A stretch of DNA of 61,729 bases from Xanthobacteraceae bacterium (GTDB lineage Bacteria; Pseudomonadota; Alphaproteobacteria; Rhizobiales; Xanthobacteraceae), in NCBI GenBank assembly GCA_019746355.1, contig JAIESC010000154.1, positions 1-61,729 on the forward strand. Direction: 5' to 3'. Of the stretch, positions 1-10,482 are shown piece after piece. Numbering within the stretch: the stretch's first letter is position 1; each line of letters opens with the position of its first letter. A program made the translations under genes and the position numbers. Under the pieces are notes generated by a model. It saw only the letters and a program-made list of their open reading frames with translations, had not been told where the DNA came from and did no database searches.

Positions 1-1926
1 ATCGCGGCTCCGCCGCCGCGCTCCGCGCCAAGCGCCGCCCCGCGCATCGAGCGGCGGCAGCAGGCCATCCCGCAGGATCCGCGCCGGAGCGTCGAGCCGC
101 GACCGGCAATATCGCCGCGCGCCGTCGCCGGCAGCGGCAATCCGCAGCGCTTGCAGCAGCTCGAGTCGCAGCGAAGGCTGAGCCGCGGCGAGCAGCGCGA
201 GCTTCGCCAGCTGCAGCGTGACGAGCGCCAGAACGCGCAGCGGATCCAGGGCGGCGAGCCGCGGACCGCGACCAGCGGCAACCCGCAGCGCCTGCAAGAG
301 CTCCAATCCAAGGGGCGCCTGACCGGTTCGGAGCGCCGCGAGCTGCAGCAGCTTCGCCGCGACGAGCGGCAGAACGCGCAGCAGAATCTGACGGCCGATC
401 AGGCGAAGACCGCCGCAACGAACAATCAGCAGCGGATTCAGGAGCTGCAGTCCAAGGGCCGGCTGACCAATGCCGAGCGCCGCGAGCTGCAGCAGCTTCG
501 CCGCGACGAGCGGCAGAACGCACAGCAGAACCTGACGGCCGATCAGGCGAAGACCGCCGCAACGAACAACCAGCAGCGGATTCAGGAGCTGCAGTCCAAG
601 GGCCGGCTGAGCAATGCCGAGCGGCGTGAGCTGCGCCAGCTGCAGCGCGAAGAACGGCAGAATGCGCGGCTTCAGCAGCAGCAACAGCAGCAACAGCAAC
701 GACAACAGCAGCAGGCGACGCAGGACGCCGCCGCGCAGAGCCGGCGCGCGCAGCGCCGCGGGGCGGTTTCGGCGCAGCAGGTGGCGCAGGGGCGGTTCGC
801 CTCGAATGCAACGGCCAATTATCACGGTCAGCACGGCCGGCGTGCGACAAAGCGGCTGGCGCGGCTGGCAGCACTGACCGCCTGGCAGCTCGGCGTGCTC
901 GCGCCCTATGTGCCGTGGCGCGGTCCGGTGTACTGGCCGTATGCCTATAGCGACGTGTTCTATTACACGTTCTGGCCCGACGCCTACGATCCGGGCTATT
1001 GGGCCTACGCGTATGACGACTTCTTCGACGGCGTGTTCTTCCCCGACGGCGCGCCTTATGTCGAATACGCCGCCGAAGGCCCCTATGACGGCTACGGCAC
1101 CTACGCGCGCTCCACCAGCGGCGCGCGGGGCAGCTATTACAGCGGCGGCCCGGCGCCGCGCAGCCGCGGTGCGGCGGCACCCGGCCGCATCAGCCAGGCG
1201 ACCCGCGACTTCTGCGCCGACCAGGCGACCGGCGTCACCGCGTGGCCGATCGGCAAGATCGCCGACGCGGTGCAGCCGAGCAGCGAGCAGAAGGGGCTCC
1301 TGGACAATCTCCGCAAGGCGTCCCAGGAGGCTGCCGCGCAGTTCCGCGACGCCTGCCCCGAGTCGGTGCCGATGACGCCGCCCGGCCGCCTGCAGGCCAT
1401 GACCCAGCGGCTGCAGGCCACCGCCGATGCGGTGAGCATCGTCAAGCCCGCGCTGGAGGCGTTCACCAATTCGCTGAGCGACGAGCAGAAGGCGCGCTTC
1501 AACGAGATCGGCCCGCAGCTCGCCAGGTCCCAGCAAGGCTCGCAGCGCCGGCCGCAGACCGCCGCGGCGGACGCCGAGCCGAGCGACGCGCAGGCCAACT
1601 GCAGCAGCGAGAAGGCCGGCCTTTCGAACATCGCCATCGAGCGGATCGAGGAGCTGGTGCAGCCGACCGAGGCGCAGGAGGCTTCGCTCGACCGGTTGGA
1701 TGACGCGATGCAGAAGGCGGTCGACGTCCTGCGCGAGGCATGCCCGAACACCCAGCCGATGACCCCGGTCGGGCGGCTCGAGGCCATGAAGCAGCGGCTC
1801 GACGCCATGATCCAGGCCGCCAACACGGTGCGCCCGGCGCTTGAGGACTTCTACGCCGCGCTGACCGACGAGCAGAAGGCCACGTTCAACCGGCTCGGCC
1901 GCCAGACCGCGCAATCGGGCGGCTGA
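1..1926 (+). CDS. LTxxQ-domain (Spy/CpxP-like) repeat protein, 5' partial
   Basis: The reading frame is open from the first base, so the gene starts outside the window; the TTG at 151 is probably internal. Three regions are visible. The N-terminal third is Gln/Arg-rich and made of about four repeats with a 48-residue period (pattern LQELQSKGRLTNAERREL). The middle is rich in Tyr, Trp and Pro and looks extracytoplasmic. The C-terminal half holds two homologous domains of about 100 residues, each with paired Cys and ending in an LTxxQ-like motif (LSDEQKARFNEIG and LTDEQKATFNRLG). LTxxQ domains occur in periplasmic Spy/CpxP chaperone-like proteins; a role in the envelope is inferred, and the exact function is unknown. 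Confidence 0.75.
   Translation: MAAPPPRSAPSAAPRIERRQQAIPQDPRRSVEPRPAISPRAVAGSGNPQRLQQLESQRRLSRGEQRELRQLQRDERQNAQRIQGGEPRTATSGNPQRLQELQSKGRLTGSERRELQQLRRDERQNAQQNLTADQAKTAATNNQQRIQELQSKGRLTNAERRELQQLRRDERQNAQQNLTADQAKTAATNNQQRIQELQSKGRLSNAERRELRQLQREERQNARLQQQQQQQQQRQQQQATQDAAAQSRRAQRRGAVSAQQVAQGRFASNATANYHGQHGRRATKRLARLAALTAWQLGVLAPYVPWRGPVYWPYAYSDVFYYTFWPDAYDPGYWAYAYDDFFDGVFFPDGAPYVEYAAEGPYDGYGTYARSTSGARGSYYSGGPAPRSRGAAAPGRISQATRDFCADQATGVTAWPIGKIADAVQPSSEQKGLLDNLRKASQEAAAQFRDACPESVPMTPPGRLQAMTQRLQATADAVSIVKPALEAFTNSLSDEQKARFNEIGPQLARSQQGSQRRPQTAAADAEPSDAQANCSSEKAGLSNIAIERIEELVQPTEAQEASLDRLDDAMQKAVDVLREACPNTQPMTPVGRLEAMKQRLDAMIQAANTVRPALEDFYAALTDEQKATFNRLGRQTAQSGG
283..660 (+). repeat. 144-bp tandem repeats inside the LTxxQ gene
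   Basis: Two nearly identical 144-bp units (period measured from position 427 to 571) plus diverged flanking units encode 48-residue Gln/Arg-rich repeats. Few substitutions separate the two best units, which suggests recent duplication or homogenisation. Confidence 0.85.
673..717 (+). repeat. CAG/CAA low-complexity tract (poly-Gln)
   Basis: A run of CAG and CAA codons encodes a nearly pure glutamine stretch between the 48-residue repeats and the Tyr/Trp-rich region. Such tracts are prone to slippage. Confidence 0.8.
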
Positions 1927-1951
1927 CGGCGGCAAAGCCCGGCGAAATGCA

Positions 1952-1979
1952 AAATGGGGCGGCTTCGACCGCCCCATTT
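1952..1979 (+). terminator. Rho-independent terminator after the LTxxQ gene
   Basis: A perfect 11-bp stem (AAATGGGGCGG / CCGCCCCATTT) with a 6-nt loop lies 26 bp after the stop codon; a T-containing stretch follows. Confidence 0.85.
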
Positions 1980-2096
1980 CTGTTGGCCGCACAATTTACG
2001 TCCAAATTTTCGGAGGTGTGGCTTCTCGCGCATTGAGGCCCGCCCGCAGCCAGTGCTACGTTTCGAAACCGTTGGGCGGCGGCTGAGACAGTATCG

Positions 2097-2630
2097 ATGT
2101 GGCGAGAGTATTTCGGCTTCGTTGCGCCGGCGCTTGCGGTCCTCAACGGCCTCATTGCCATCGTGATCGCACTGCTTTCGATCCGGCGCTCGGTCTTGAA
2201 ACTGCGGCTTGGCGTGACGGCGCTGGTGTTCGGCATCATCGCGGTCGGCGCGAGCTATTATGCCAAGCACGCGACACGGATCCAGACCGAACAGCAGCAG
2301 GCCGAGCGCAACACGGTCCGCGAGCAGATCGAAACCTACATCCTCGAAGGCCGCACGTTGCTCGGCCAGATCCGCGACGCGCAGCGCGAGCTGCCGTCGC
2401 GCCCGGCCGACGAATGGGCGCAGCGGTCGGAACTCTACCTGCGCGACCGGCTCGGCGAACGTTACGTCACGCGCTTCCGCAAGGACGCCAACGATCTCTA
2501 CGGCGATGCTTCGATCGCGGGACCGCGCATGGGCTATTGGCGCGCCGTGCGCAACCGCGTGGTCAATCTGGAGCTGATCGCGGCCGAATTGAGCGAGCCG
2601 CCGCAGCCCGCGGCGCCACCCAGCCAGTGA
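2097..2630 (+). CDS. Small two-helix membrane protein, unknown function
   Basis: A 177-residue protein with two predicted membrane helices near the N-terminus (about residues 5-27 and 38-55), followed by a charged, Gln-rich probable coiled coil (from about residue 60) and a C-terminal domain ending in a Pro-rich tail. I do not recognise the family. The gene is convergent with pckA and the two share a bidirectional terminator. The ATG at 2097 is used because the hydrophobic segment follows at once. Function unknown. Confidence 0.7.
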   Translation: MWREYFGFVAPALAVLNGLIAIVIALLSIRRSVLKLRLGVTALVFGIIAVGASYYAKHATRIQTEQQQAERNTVREQIETYILEGRTLLGQIRDAQRELPSRPADEWAQRSELYLRDRLGERYVTRFRKDANDLYGDASIAGPRMGYWRAVRNRVVNLELIAAELSEPPQPAAPPSQ

Positions 2631-2647
2631 CGATCATGTCCAATTAA

Positions 2648-2675
2648 AAAGGGCGGCCGTCTTGGGCCGCCCTTT
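2648..2675. terminator. Bidirectional terminator between membrane protein gene and pckA
   Basis: A perfect 11-bp stem (AAAGGGCGGCC / GGCCGCCCTTT) with a 6-nt loop has A-rich sequence on one side and T-rich on the other, so it can serve both convergent genes. Confidence 0.85.
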
Positions 2676-2693
2676 CGATTCCGTGCGGTGCGC

Positions 2694-4313
<1,620 letters not shown>

Positions 4314-4466
4314 GGAAAACTCCTCCTCACGCCTCCGGCCGAATGCCAGCCGGAATCTATCATCAACGTCCGCTTCGGGCGGTCCCCGGGCAGTCCCCCC
4401 ACCCGCTTCGTGGGCGGACTTTTAGTCGCGAACATGGCCCCTGCCAAGAACTATCAAGGAGTATCC

Positions 4467-4577
4467 ATGCCGCAGCAGACCGGCGAAAACGCATCGCGCG
4501 CAGAGCAATGGCCGGCTTTCCACGGTAACCATACCGGCGGCCGCAATCTGCGCTGCGCTGCAACAACAGCGGGATGA
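4467..4577 (+). CDS. Possible 36-residue small protein
   Basis: A short frame with a well-placed Shine-Dalgarno (AAGGAG, 6 nt before the ATG) lies in the pckA upstream region on the opposite strand. The product is polar, with no hydrophobic segment and no recognised family. The ribosome site is the only support, so it may be chance. Confidence 0.25.
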   Translation: MPQQTGENASRAEQWPAFHGNHTGGRNLRCAATTAG

Positions 4578-4583
4578 TGCGGG

Positions 4584-5609
4584 TCAGTCCGACAGGCCTT
4601 TTCCGACAAGCCACTTCTGGATCACCTCGGCGATCTCATCGCTGTTCTTGTCCTGCATCAGCATGTGCGAATTGCCCTTGATGCCGAGGTCAGGAAGGTT
4701 GATCCAGTCGACCGTGCCGCCCGCGGCCTTGATGGCGTCGCCGTATTCGGCGTCGATCTTCTTGAAGGTCGACCAACGCGGATGCTGGTCGACATGATCG
4801 CCGAATACCATCAGCACCGGCACGTCCTTCAGCTTCGCCGCGTTTTCCTTTTTGCCGGCGGTTGCAGATTCCACGGCGACGATGCCCTTGATCCTGTCCG
4901 GGCGTTGCTCGGCGGCGAGGAAGCCAAAATTGCCGCCCTGGCTGTGCACCAGCAGCACGCAAGGGCAGACCCTGTCGATCAGCGCGAGATAGCCGCGCAG
5001 GATCGCCGCATCGGTCGAAAGCCAGCGCGGCACTGCCTGCTTCATGTAGCTCTCGTAGGCCTCGGCGGGAAACTGGCTGCCGGGCAGCAATTTTCGTTTG
5101 GCCGGATCGGCATTCCACGAGCCCTCGCCCTGGCCGATGCGGAAACGCTCGTAGGGATCCTGATAGGTCAGGAAGATCGGATCGTCGGTCCAGATGTCCT
5201 TGGACGCAAAGCCGGAGCGGCCGCGCTCCACCGCATCCGACACGTAGGTGTCCCAGCCCTTGCGGACGAAGAAGTTCATCCAGCCGTCGCGGCCGTCGGG
5301 CGTGCTCTCATAGGTGACGCCGGTGAGGCCGCCGCCGTGCCACATCAGCAGCGGATATTTGCCCTTCTTGTCCTTCGGCAGGAAGAACTGCACGTACATC
5401 TGCTCGACCATGTACTGGCCGTTCGGGTCGAGCTTGGTCATCGGCCCGCCGGCCTGGCGCTGGATCATCCGCACTTCCTTGCCCGAGACCTCGGCGATGC
5501 GGCCGCCGACATGGAACGAGCCCATGCCGCGCAACACGATGTCCTCGGCGGCGGTGGCGGTGCCGCACATGACCGCGGCGAGCGCGGCACCCATCAAAAT
5601 CCGGCGCAT
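4584..5609 (-). CDS. Secreted alpha/beta hydrolase (copy A)
   Basis: A 341-residue serine hydrolase. The start is placed at MRRILMGAALAAVMCG because it follows a GGAG ribosome site and opens a Sec signal peptide of about 21 residues; a longer frame running back into the neighbouring paralogue is spurious. The oxyanion/HG region is MWHGGGLTG, the nucleophile elbow is VHSQGG, a candidate acid is in MVFGDHVDQ, and the C-terminal His is in GNSHMLMQD. It is a tandem paralogue of the gene at 5690-6727, with long shared blocks throughout. Probably a periplasmic esterase or lipase-like enzyme; substrate unknown. Confidence 0.85.
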   Translation of the reverse strand: MRRILMGAALAAVMCGTATAAEDIVLRGMGSFHVGGRIAEVSGKEVRMIQRQAGGPMTKLDPNGQYMVEQMYVQFFLPKDKKGKYPLLMWHGGGLTGVTYESTPDGRDGWMNFFVRKGWDTYVSDAVERGRSGFASKDIWTDDPIFLTYQDPYERFRIGQGEGSWNADPAKRKLLPGSQFPAEAYESYMKQAVPRWLSTDAAILRGYLALIDRVCPCVLLVHSQGGNFGFLAAEQRPDRIKGIVAVESATAGKKENAAKLKDVPVLMVFGDHVDQHPRWSTFKKIDAEYGDAIKAAGGTVDWINLPDLGIKGNSHMLMQDKNSDEIAEVIQKWLVGKGLSD

Positions 5610-5641
5610 GTCAGTTTCTCCTGCTGTCGCCTTCGTCAGTT

Positions 5642-5690
5642 GGGCGTGATCTTTTCCGAAAACCGCTTCACACTTTTCGGGATCATGCCC
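5642..5690. repeat. Palindromic interspersed repeat (GATCTTTTCCGAAAA type)
   Basis: An imperfect palindrome with arms GGGCGTGATC / GATCATGCCC and inner CCGAAAA / TTTTCGG. It abuts the stop codon of the 5690-6727 gene and could act as its terminator. A second copy is at 42881-42930; the type is widespread in Bradyrhizobiaceae intergenic regions. Confidence 0.8.
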
Positions 5691-6727
5691 TAGTCGCTCA
5701 GCCCCTTGCTCACGAGCCACTTCTGGATCAGGTCCGCGACCTGGTCGCTGTTCTTGTCCATCATCACCATGTGCGAATTGCCCTTGATGCCGGCGTCGGG
5801 CAGATCGACGAGATCGAAGCTGCCGCCGGCCGCCTTGAACGCCTCGCCGTAGCTGACGCTGTTCTGGCGGATGCTCTTCCAGCGCGGATGCTCCTTGGCA
5901 TTGTCGCCGATGATCACGGTGATCGGCGTGCTCTTGACCGAGGCGATCTTGTTCTTGTCGCCGCCGAGCGTGGGCTCCACCGCAACCAGCGCCTTCACCT
6001 TGTCGGGCCGCGCTTCGAGCACCTTGTAGCCGAACGTGCCGGACTGGCTGTGCACCAGGACGACGCACGGGCACACCCTGTCGACCAGCTCGATGTAGGC
6101 CTTGACGATCTCGTTGTCGGTGGTGACCCAGCGCGGCACGCCCTGTTTCATGAACTGCGGATAGGCCTCGGCGGGAAACTGCATGCCCGGATAGGAGCCG
6201 CGCTTGGCCGGATCCTCGTTCCACGAGCCGGGCGGTCCCATGCGGAAGCGCTCCCACGGATCGCCGAACGGCAGCGCCATGGCGTCGCCCTTGAACGTGC
6301 TGGTCCAGCCGGAACGGCCCCGCTCCATCGCGTCGGAGACGTAGGTGTCCCAGCCCTTGCGGATGAAGTATTGCATCCAGCCGTCGCCGCCGTCGGGCTT
6401 GGTCTCGTAGGTGACGCCGGAGAGCCCGCCGCCGTGCCACAGCAGCAGCGGCAGCTTTCCCTTCCGGTTCTGCGGCAGGAAGTACTGCACGTACATCTGC
6501 TCGACCTGGTACTTGCCGTTCGGATCGACCTTGGCCGGCACGCCGCCCGGCGTGAACACGACCTCCTTCACCGGCTGGCCGGTGATCTCGATGATGCGGC
6601 CGCCGATGTGGAACGAGCCCATGTCGCGCAGCGCGATCGGTTCTTTTTTGGCTTGGGCGAAAGCGACTTGGGCGAAAGCGGGCGTGGCGGCGAGCACGAG
6701 CAGCGCAGTCGTGAGCAATCGGCGCAT
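5690..6727 (-). CDS. Secreted alpha/beta hydrolase (copy B)
   Basis: A 345-residue paralogue of the 4584-5609 gene, 80 bp away and same strand. The ATG at 6727 follows a GGGAGG ribosome site (8 nt) and starts a Sec signal peptide (MRRLLTTALLVLAATPAFA). It shares with copy A the LLWHGGGLSGVTYE oxyanion region, the VHSQSG nucleophile elbow and the GNSHMVMMDKNS histidine region. The elbow reads HSQSG rather than HSQGG. Predicted periplasmic hydrolase of unknown substrate; the pair is most simply a local duplication. Confidence 0.85.
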   Translation of the reverse strand: MRRLLTTALLVLAATPAFAQVAFAQAKKEPIALRDMGSFHIGGRIIEITGQPVKEVVFTPGGVPAKVDPNGKYQVEQMYVQYFLPQNRKGKLPLLLWHGGGLSGVTYETKPDGGDGWMQYFIRKGWDTYVSDAMERGRSGWTSTFKGDAMALPFGDPWERFRMGPPGSWNEDPAKRGSYPGMQFPAEAYPQFMKQGVPRWVTTDNEIVKAYIELVDRVCPCVVLVHSQSGTFGYKVLEARPDKVKALVAVEPTLGGDKNKIASVKSTPITVIIGDNAKEHPRWKSIRQNSVSYGEAFKAAGGSFDLVDLPDAGIKGNSHMVMMDKNSDQVADLIQKWLVSKGLSD

Positions 6728-6818
6728 GGCGATGACCTCCCGATGACGTTTCGTTGTCCGGCGGGAGTGTGCCGCAACGCCGGACGCCACGTCCATCCGT
6801 GGGCAGGGTGGGCGCCGG

Positions 6819-8663
6819 TTATTCTGCGGGCAGTTTATCGGCGTTCGCGTGCGCGCCGGCGTCCGTGCGCGAGTCCCCGGCCCGCTGGTCTGCAGGCTTG
6901 TTGGTCCGGCTCAGATTGCAGGCGCTGTTCACCAGCGCCAGATGCGAGAAGGCCTGCGGGAAGTTGCCGACCAGACGTTTGGTGGCAGGGTCGTATTGTT
7001 CGCTGAGCAGGCCGAGATCGTTCCGCAATTCCAGCAGGCGCTCGAAAAGCTGGCGCGCATCGTCGTACCGGCCGAGCAAGACGTAGGCGTCGACGAGCCA
7101 GAAGCTGCACGCCAGAAACGCGCCCTCGCCGGCCGGCAGCCCGTCGTCGTTTCGCGTGGTGTCGTAGCGCCGGACCAGACCGTTGACGATGAGCCGCTGC
7201 TCGATCCGTTCGATCGTACGGCGAACCCGCGGATCGCCGGCCGGCAGGAATCCCACGGCCGGGAGCAGCAGCAGGCTCGCATCCAGCTCCCGGGAGCCGT
7301 ACGACCTGACGAAGCTGCCCCATTCGCGGTCGAAGCCTCTCCGGCAGACTTCCTCATGAATCTCCGTGCGAAGTGCCTGCCACCGTTCGACCGGTCCGGA
7401 CAGCCGGTACTTCTCGGCGCTCTTGATGGCGCGGTCGAACGCCACCCACGCCATGACCTTGGAATAGGTGAAATGCTCGGGCGCGCTTCGCACCTCCCAG
7501 ATGCCGCTGTCCGGTTTGCGCCAGCGTCCCTCAAGATCGCCAAGCACAGCCAATTGCAACGCCCATCCCGATTCATCCGGTGCGAGAGCACCTTTGCGCC
7601 CCTGATGCAGCGCATCGAGCAATTCGCCGTAGACATCGAGCTGGAGCTGACGATGCGCGTCGTTTCCCACCCGGACCGGGCGCGACCCCTCATATCCCGG
7701 CAGCCATCCGAGCTTGAACTCCGCGATACGGCGCTCGCCGGCCAGGCCGTACATGATCTGCAACTGATCGGGCGCACCCGCGACCGCGCGCAGCAACCAG
7801 TCGCGCCACGCCTGCGCTTCGTCGTAGTAGCCGGTGTTCATGAAGGCGAGCAGCGTCAGAGTCGCGTCGCGCAGCCAGCAATAGCGATAGTCCCAGTTGC
7901 GCCGGCCGCCGAGCTGTTCCGGCAACGACGTCGTTGCCGCAGCCACGAGACCGCCGGTCGGCGCGTAGGTGAGCGCCTTGAGCGTGATCAATGAGCGCAA
8001 CACAGCGTCGGTCCAGGGACCCGTGATCCGGCACCTCGAAGCCCACTCGCGCCAGAACCGCTCGGCCTCGGTCAGCAAATGAAGCGGGTCGACGGCCGGC
8101 GGATCGGCGAGATGGGACGACGCGTGCGTCAGCACGAACGAGGCCGGTTCATCCGCGCCGACCGTGAATTGGCCCGACGTTCTGAAATTCTTTCCGGACA
8201 GCTCCACCGAAGACCGGAGCAAAAGCATGTCAGGGCCTGCCACCGCGCGCAGACCGCAGGGCTTGATCCGCGTCACCCAGGGAACGATCTGGCCGTAACC
8301 GAACCGCATCACCAGTTCTGTCTCGAACGACACCCGGCCTCGCTCACCCCGTACGATACGGATCAGGTGCGAATGATGCCCGCGCGGCGGCATGAATTCG
8401 ATCAGCGTCGCAATGCCGTCGTCGGTTTCAAAACGGGTTTCGAGGATCAGCGTCTTGGGCCGATAGCCGCGGCTGATCCGTGCACCGGGCGAGGTGCATC
8501 GGATGGACCAGCGGCCGTTGTCGGGCGTGCCCAGGAGCGCGGCGAAGCACGCGTCCGAGTCGAAGCGCGGCCAGCACAACCAGTCGACCGAACCGTCGTT
8601 TCCGACCAGCGCGGCCGTCTCGCAGTCGCCGATGATCGCGTAGTCCTCGATGCGTAACGGCAT
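6819..8663 (-). CDS. Glycoside hydrolase family 15 (glucoamylase/trehalase-like)
   Basis: About 614 residues from MPLRIEDYAIIGDC, the usual beginning of bacterial GH15 proteins with an N-terminal beta-sandwich (DUF5911/trehalase-like) domain. It continues with DGSVDWLCWPRFDSD, and the (alpha/alpha)6 barrel contains the GH15 signature WDYRYCWLRDATLTL. The family hydrolyses alpha-glucosidic bonds (maltodextrins, trehalose); which one cannot be told here. No signal peptide, so probably cytoplasmic. The frame stays open upstream (alternative ATG at 8750), but family alignment favours 8663. Divergent from the haloperoxidase-like gene. Confidence 0.88.
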   Translation of the reverse strand: MPLRIEDYAIIGDCETAALVGNDGSVDWLCWPRFDSDACFAALLGTPDNGRWSIRCTSPGARISRGYRPKTLILETRFETDDGIATLIEFMPPRGHHSHLIRIVRGERGRVSFETELVMRFGYGQIVPWVTRIKPCGLRAVAGPDMLLLRSSVELSGKNFRTSGQFTVGADEPASFVLTHASSHLADPPAVDPLHLLTEAERFWREWASRCRITGPWTDAVLRSLITLKALTYAPTGGLVAAATTSLPEQLGGRRNWDYRYCWLRDATLTLLAFMNTGYYDEAQAWRDWLLRAVAGAPDQLQIMYGLAGERRIAEFKLGWLPGYEGSRPVRVGNDAHRQLQLDVYGELLDALHQGRKGALAPDESGWALQLAVLGDLEGRWRKPDSGIWEVRSAPEHFTYSKVMAWVAFDRAIKSAEKYRLSGPVERWQALRTEIHEEVCRRGFDREWGSFVRSYGSRELDASLLLLPAVGFLPAGDPRVRRTIERIEQRLIVNGLVRRYDTTRNDDGLPAGEGAFLACSFWLVDAYVLLGRYDDARQLFERLLELRNDLGLLSEQYDPATKRLVGNFPQAFSHLALVNSACNLSRTNKPADQRAGDSRTDAGAHANADKLPAE

Positions 8664-8868
8664 GGTCAGGCCGCAAACGGGCGAACTGATAACGGCCGGC
8701 ACCGGATTTTGTTCAATCGCGCCAACGAGGTGAACCGCAGGCACGGACATGTGCCGGCGATTCATCATGAATCGAAGAGAAGCGCTGGATTTGAGCTTGC
8801 AGCAGCAACGGGAATTGTCGGGCGCTGTAGGGTAACGACCACTGCGGCTGTTGTTTGCGCGCGTTGTC

Positions 8869-10482
8869 ATGGCCTGCGAGAAACCACGCGGGAATACATC
8901 GATCCACCGCCGGCGAGCCCTCAGTTGGGCGATCGGCGCGGCGGGCGCCGCAGTGGGATCGCGGCCGCTGCGGGCGCAGCGCATCGCCGTGCCGCGCACG
9001 GCACCGCCACCTCCGCCCGAACCTCCCCCTCGCGCCCGGCCGGCGCGCATCGATCCGGTGCTGTTCTGGAGCGACACGGCGCTGCAGCTCGATGCGCTCG
9101 ACCACAGCGTCGACGCCAAGGACGCGCGCGCACCCGGACCCTGCGCCGCGTCGCGGGCGCTGGCGCTCGCCCACATCGTCATGGCCGATGCCTGCGCCGC
9201 GGCCTATGACTGCGGCTTCGAAGGCTTCTACGTCCGCGGCGGACGCGCGCCGGCCAACGAATTTGCCGACGTGTTTGTCGGCGGGGCGGCGGCACGCATC
9301 CTCGGCCACATCTACACCACGCCGGCGCACACGCACCTGATCGGGTTTCAGCGCCAGCACTTCCTCAGGCACTATGACTCGCGGGCACTCGAAGCCTGGA
9401 ACGCCGGTCTCGAATTCGGCCGCAACGAGCGCTTCACGTCGCAATGGCATTGGGACACGATCAGGAACGCAGCGCTGTCGTCGACCAGCCGCGGGGTGGC
9501 GCTCCGGCGCGGCGAGCATGACGTCGATCCGTTCAATCCCGACCAGAAATTCTATGGCGTCACCTGGAGCCGGATTCCACCGCTGCTGACCGGCCTGCCG
9601 ATCCGTTCCTACGGTCCCGGCGATCCGCCGCCGGAGCAGGACCGCGATTACATCCGCGATCTGGAGGAGGTGCGGGAGCTTGGCGCATTCCGGCCGGAGA
9701 GACCGACGGCTGACCAGGTCAGGATCGGCGTGTACTGGGCCTATGACGGCGCGCGGCTGCTCGGAACGCCGCCCCGGCTCTACAATCAGATCGTCACCCA
9801 GATCGCCGAGGCCGACGGCTTCTCGACGCCGGAGCTCGCACGCCTCCTGGCGCTTTGCAACATCGCCATGGCGGACGCCGGCATCGTCTGCTGGGAGGCC
9901 AAATACCGATATCAGCTTTGGCGGCCGGTCCGCGGCATTCCGAATGCGCTATCCCGGCCGGAGCCCGACTGGCGCCCGTTCGGTGCGCCGCGAACCAACC
10001 CGACGCAGTTCGCCCTCGGCAGCGACGCACAGCGGCTGACGGCGTTGAGCATGCTCGGCGCTGGCGAGCGCAACTGGTTCGGCGAACCGGTCAAGGACGT
10101 GCTGCCTTACAATCGCGCCTGCTTCACGCCGAACTTCCCGTCCTACCCGTCCGGTCACGCCACCTTCGGCGGCGCGTGCTTCAATGTGCTCAAGCGCGTG
10201 CGCGCCGAGCGCGAGGCGACGCGGCACGCTCCGGGCGACATCGGCAACGCCGGCCCGTTCGTGTCCGACGAATTGAACGGCATTTCGATCGACAATTTCC
10301 GGAACGAGGCACGGCCCTATCTACCGATCAACTACACCCGGATCGACCAATTGATCGAGGACAACAACAAGAGCCGCGTGCATCTCGGCGTGCACTGGAA
10401 TTTCGATTGCGAACTTGGATCGCGGTCGGGCGCCCGTATCGCCGACGCGGCCCACCACAACGCTTACCGGCGCTACCGCTAA
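8869..10482 (+). CDS. Vanadium-dependent haloperoxidase / PAP2-like protein, Tat-exported
   Basis: A 537-residue protein with a twin-arginine leader (HRRRALSWAIGAAGAAVG). The vanadate/phosphate pocket of the haloperoxidase-PAP2 superfamily is complete: KX6RP (KYRYQLWRP, K345), PSGH (S428-H430) and SRX5H (S502-H509). These residues bind vanadate in haloperoxidases and phosphate in acid phosphatases, so either peroxidation of halides or phosphatase activity is possible. Folded after export, as expected for a cofactor enzyme using Tat. The 3' end overlaps the convergent HugZ-type gene by 4 bp. A TTG at 8851 is an alternative start. Confidence 0.85.
   Translation: MACEKPRGNTSIHRRRALSWAIGAAGAAVGSRPLRAQRIAVPRTAPPPPPEPPPRARPARIDPVLFWSDTALQLDALDHSVDAKDARAPGPCAASRALALAHIVMADACAAAYDCGFEGFYVRGGRAPANEFADVFVGGAAARILGHIYTTPAHTHLIGFQRQHFLRHYDSRALEAWNAGLEFGRNERFTSQWHWDTIRNAALSSTSRGVALRRGEHDVDPFNPDQKFYGVTWSRIPPLLTGLPIRSYGPGDPPPEQDRDYIRDLEEVRELGAFRPERPTADQVRIGVYWAYDGARLLGTPPRLYNQIVTQIAEADGFSTPELARLLALCNIAMADAGIVCWEAKYRYQLWRPVRGIPNALSRPEPDWRPFGAPRTNPTQFALGSDAQRLTALSMLGAGERNWFGEPVKDVLPYNRACFTPNFPSYPSGHATFGGACFNVLKRVRAEREATRHAPGDIGNAGPFVSDELNGISIDNFRNEARPYLPINYTRIDQLIEDNNKSRVHLGVHWNFDCELGSRSGARIADAAHHNAYRRYR

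Noticed and set aside
4584..6440. 618-codon frame spanning both tandem hydrolases
   Set aside because: Its first half is an out-of-frame reading of copy B; the true copy A begins at 5609 with a ribosome site and signal peptide.
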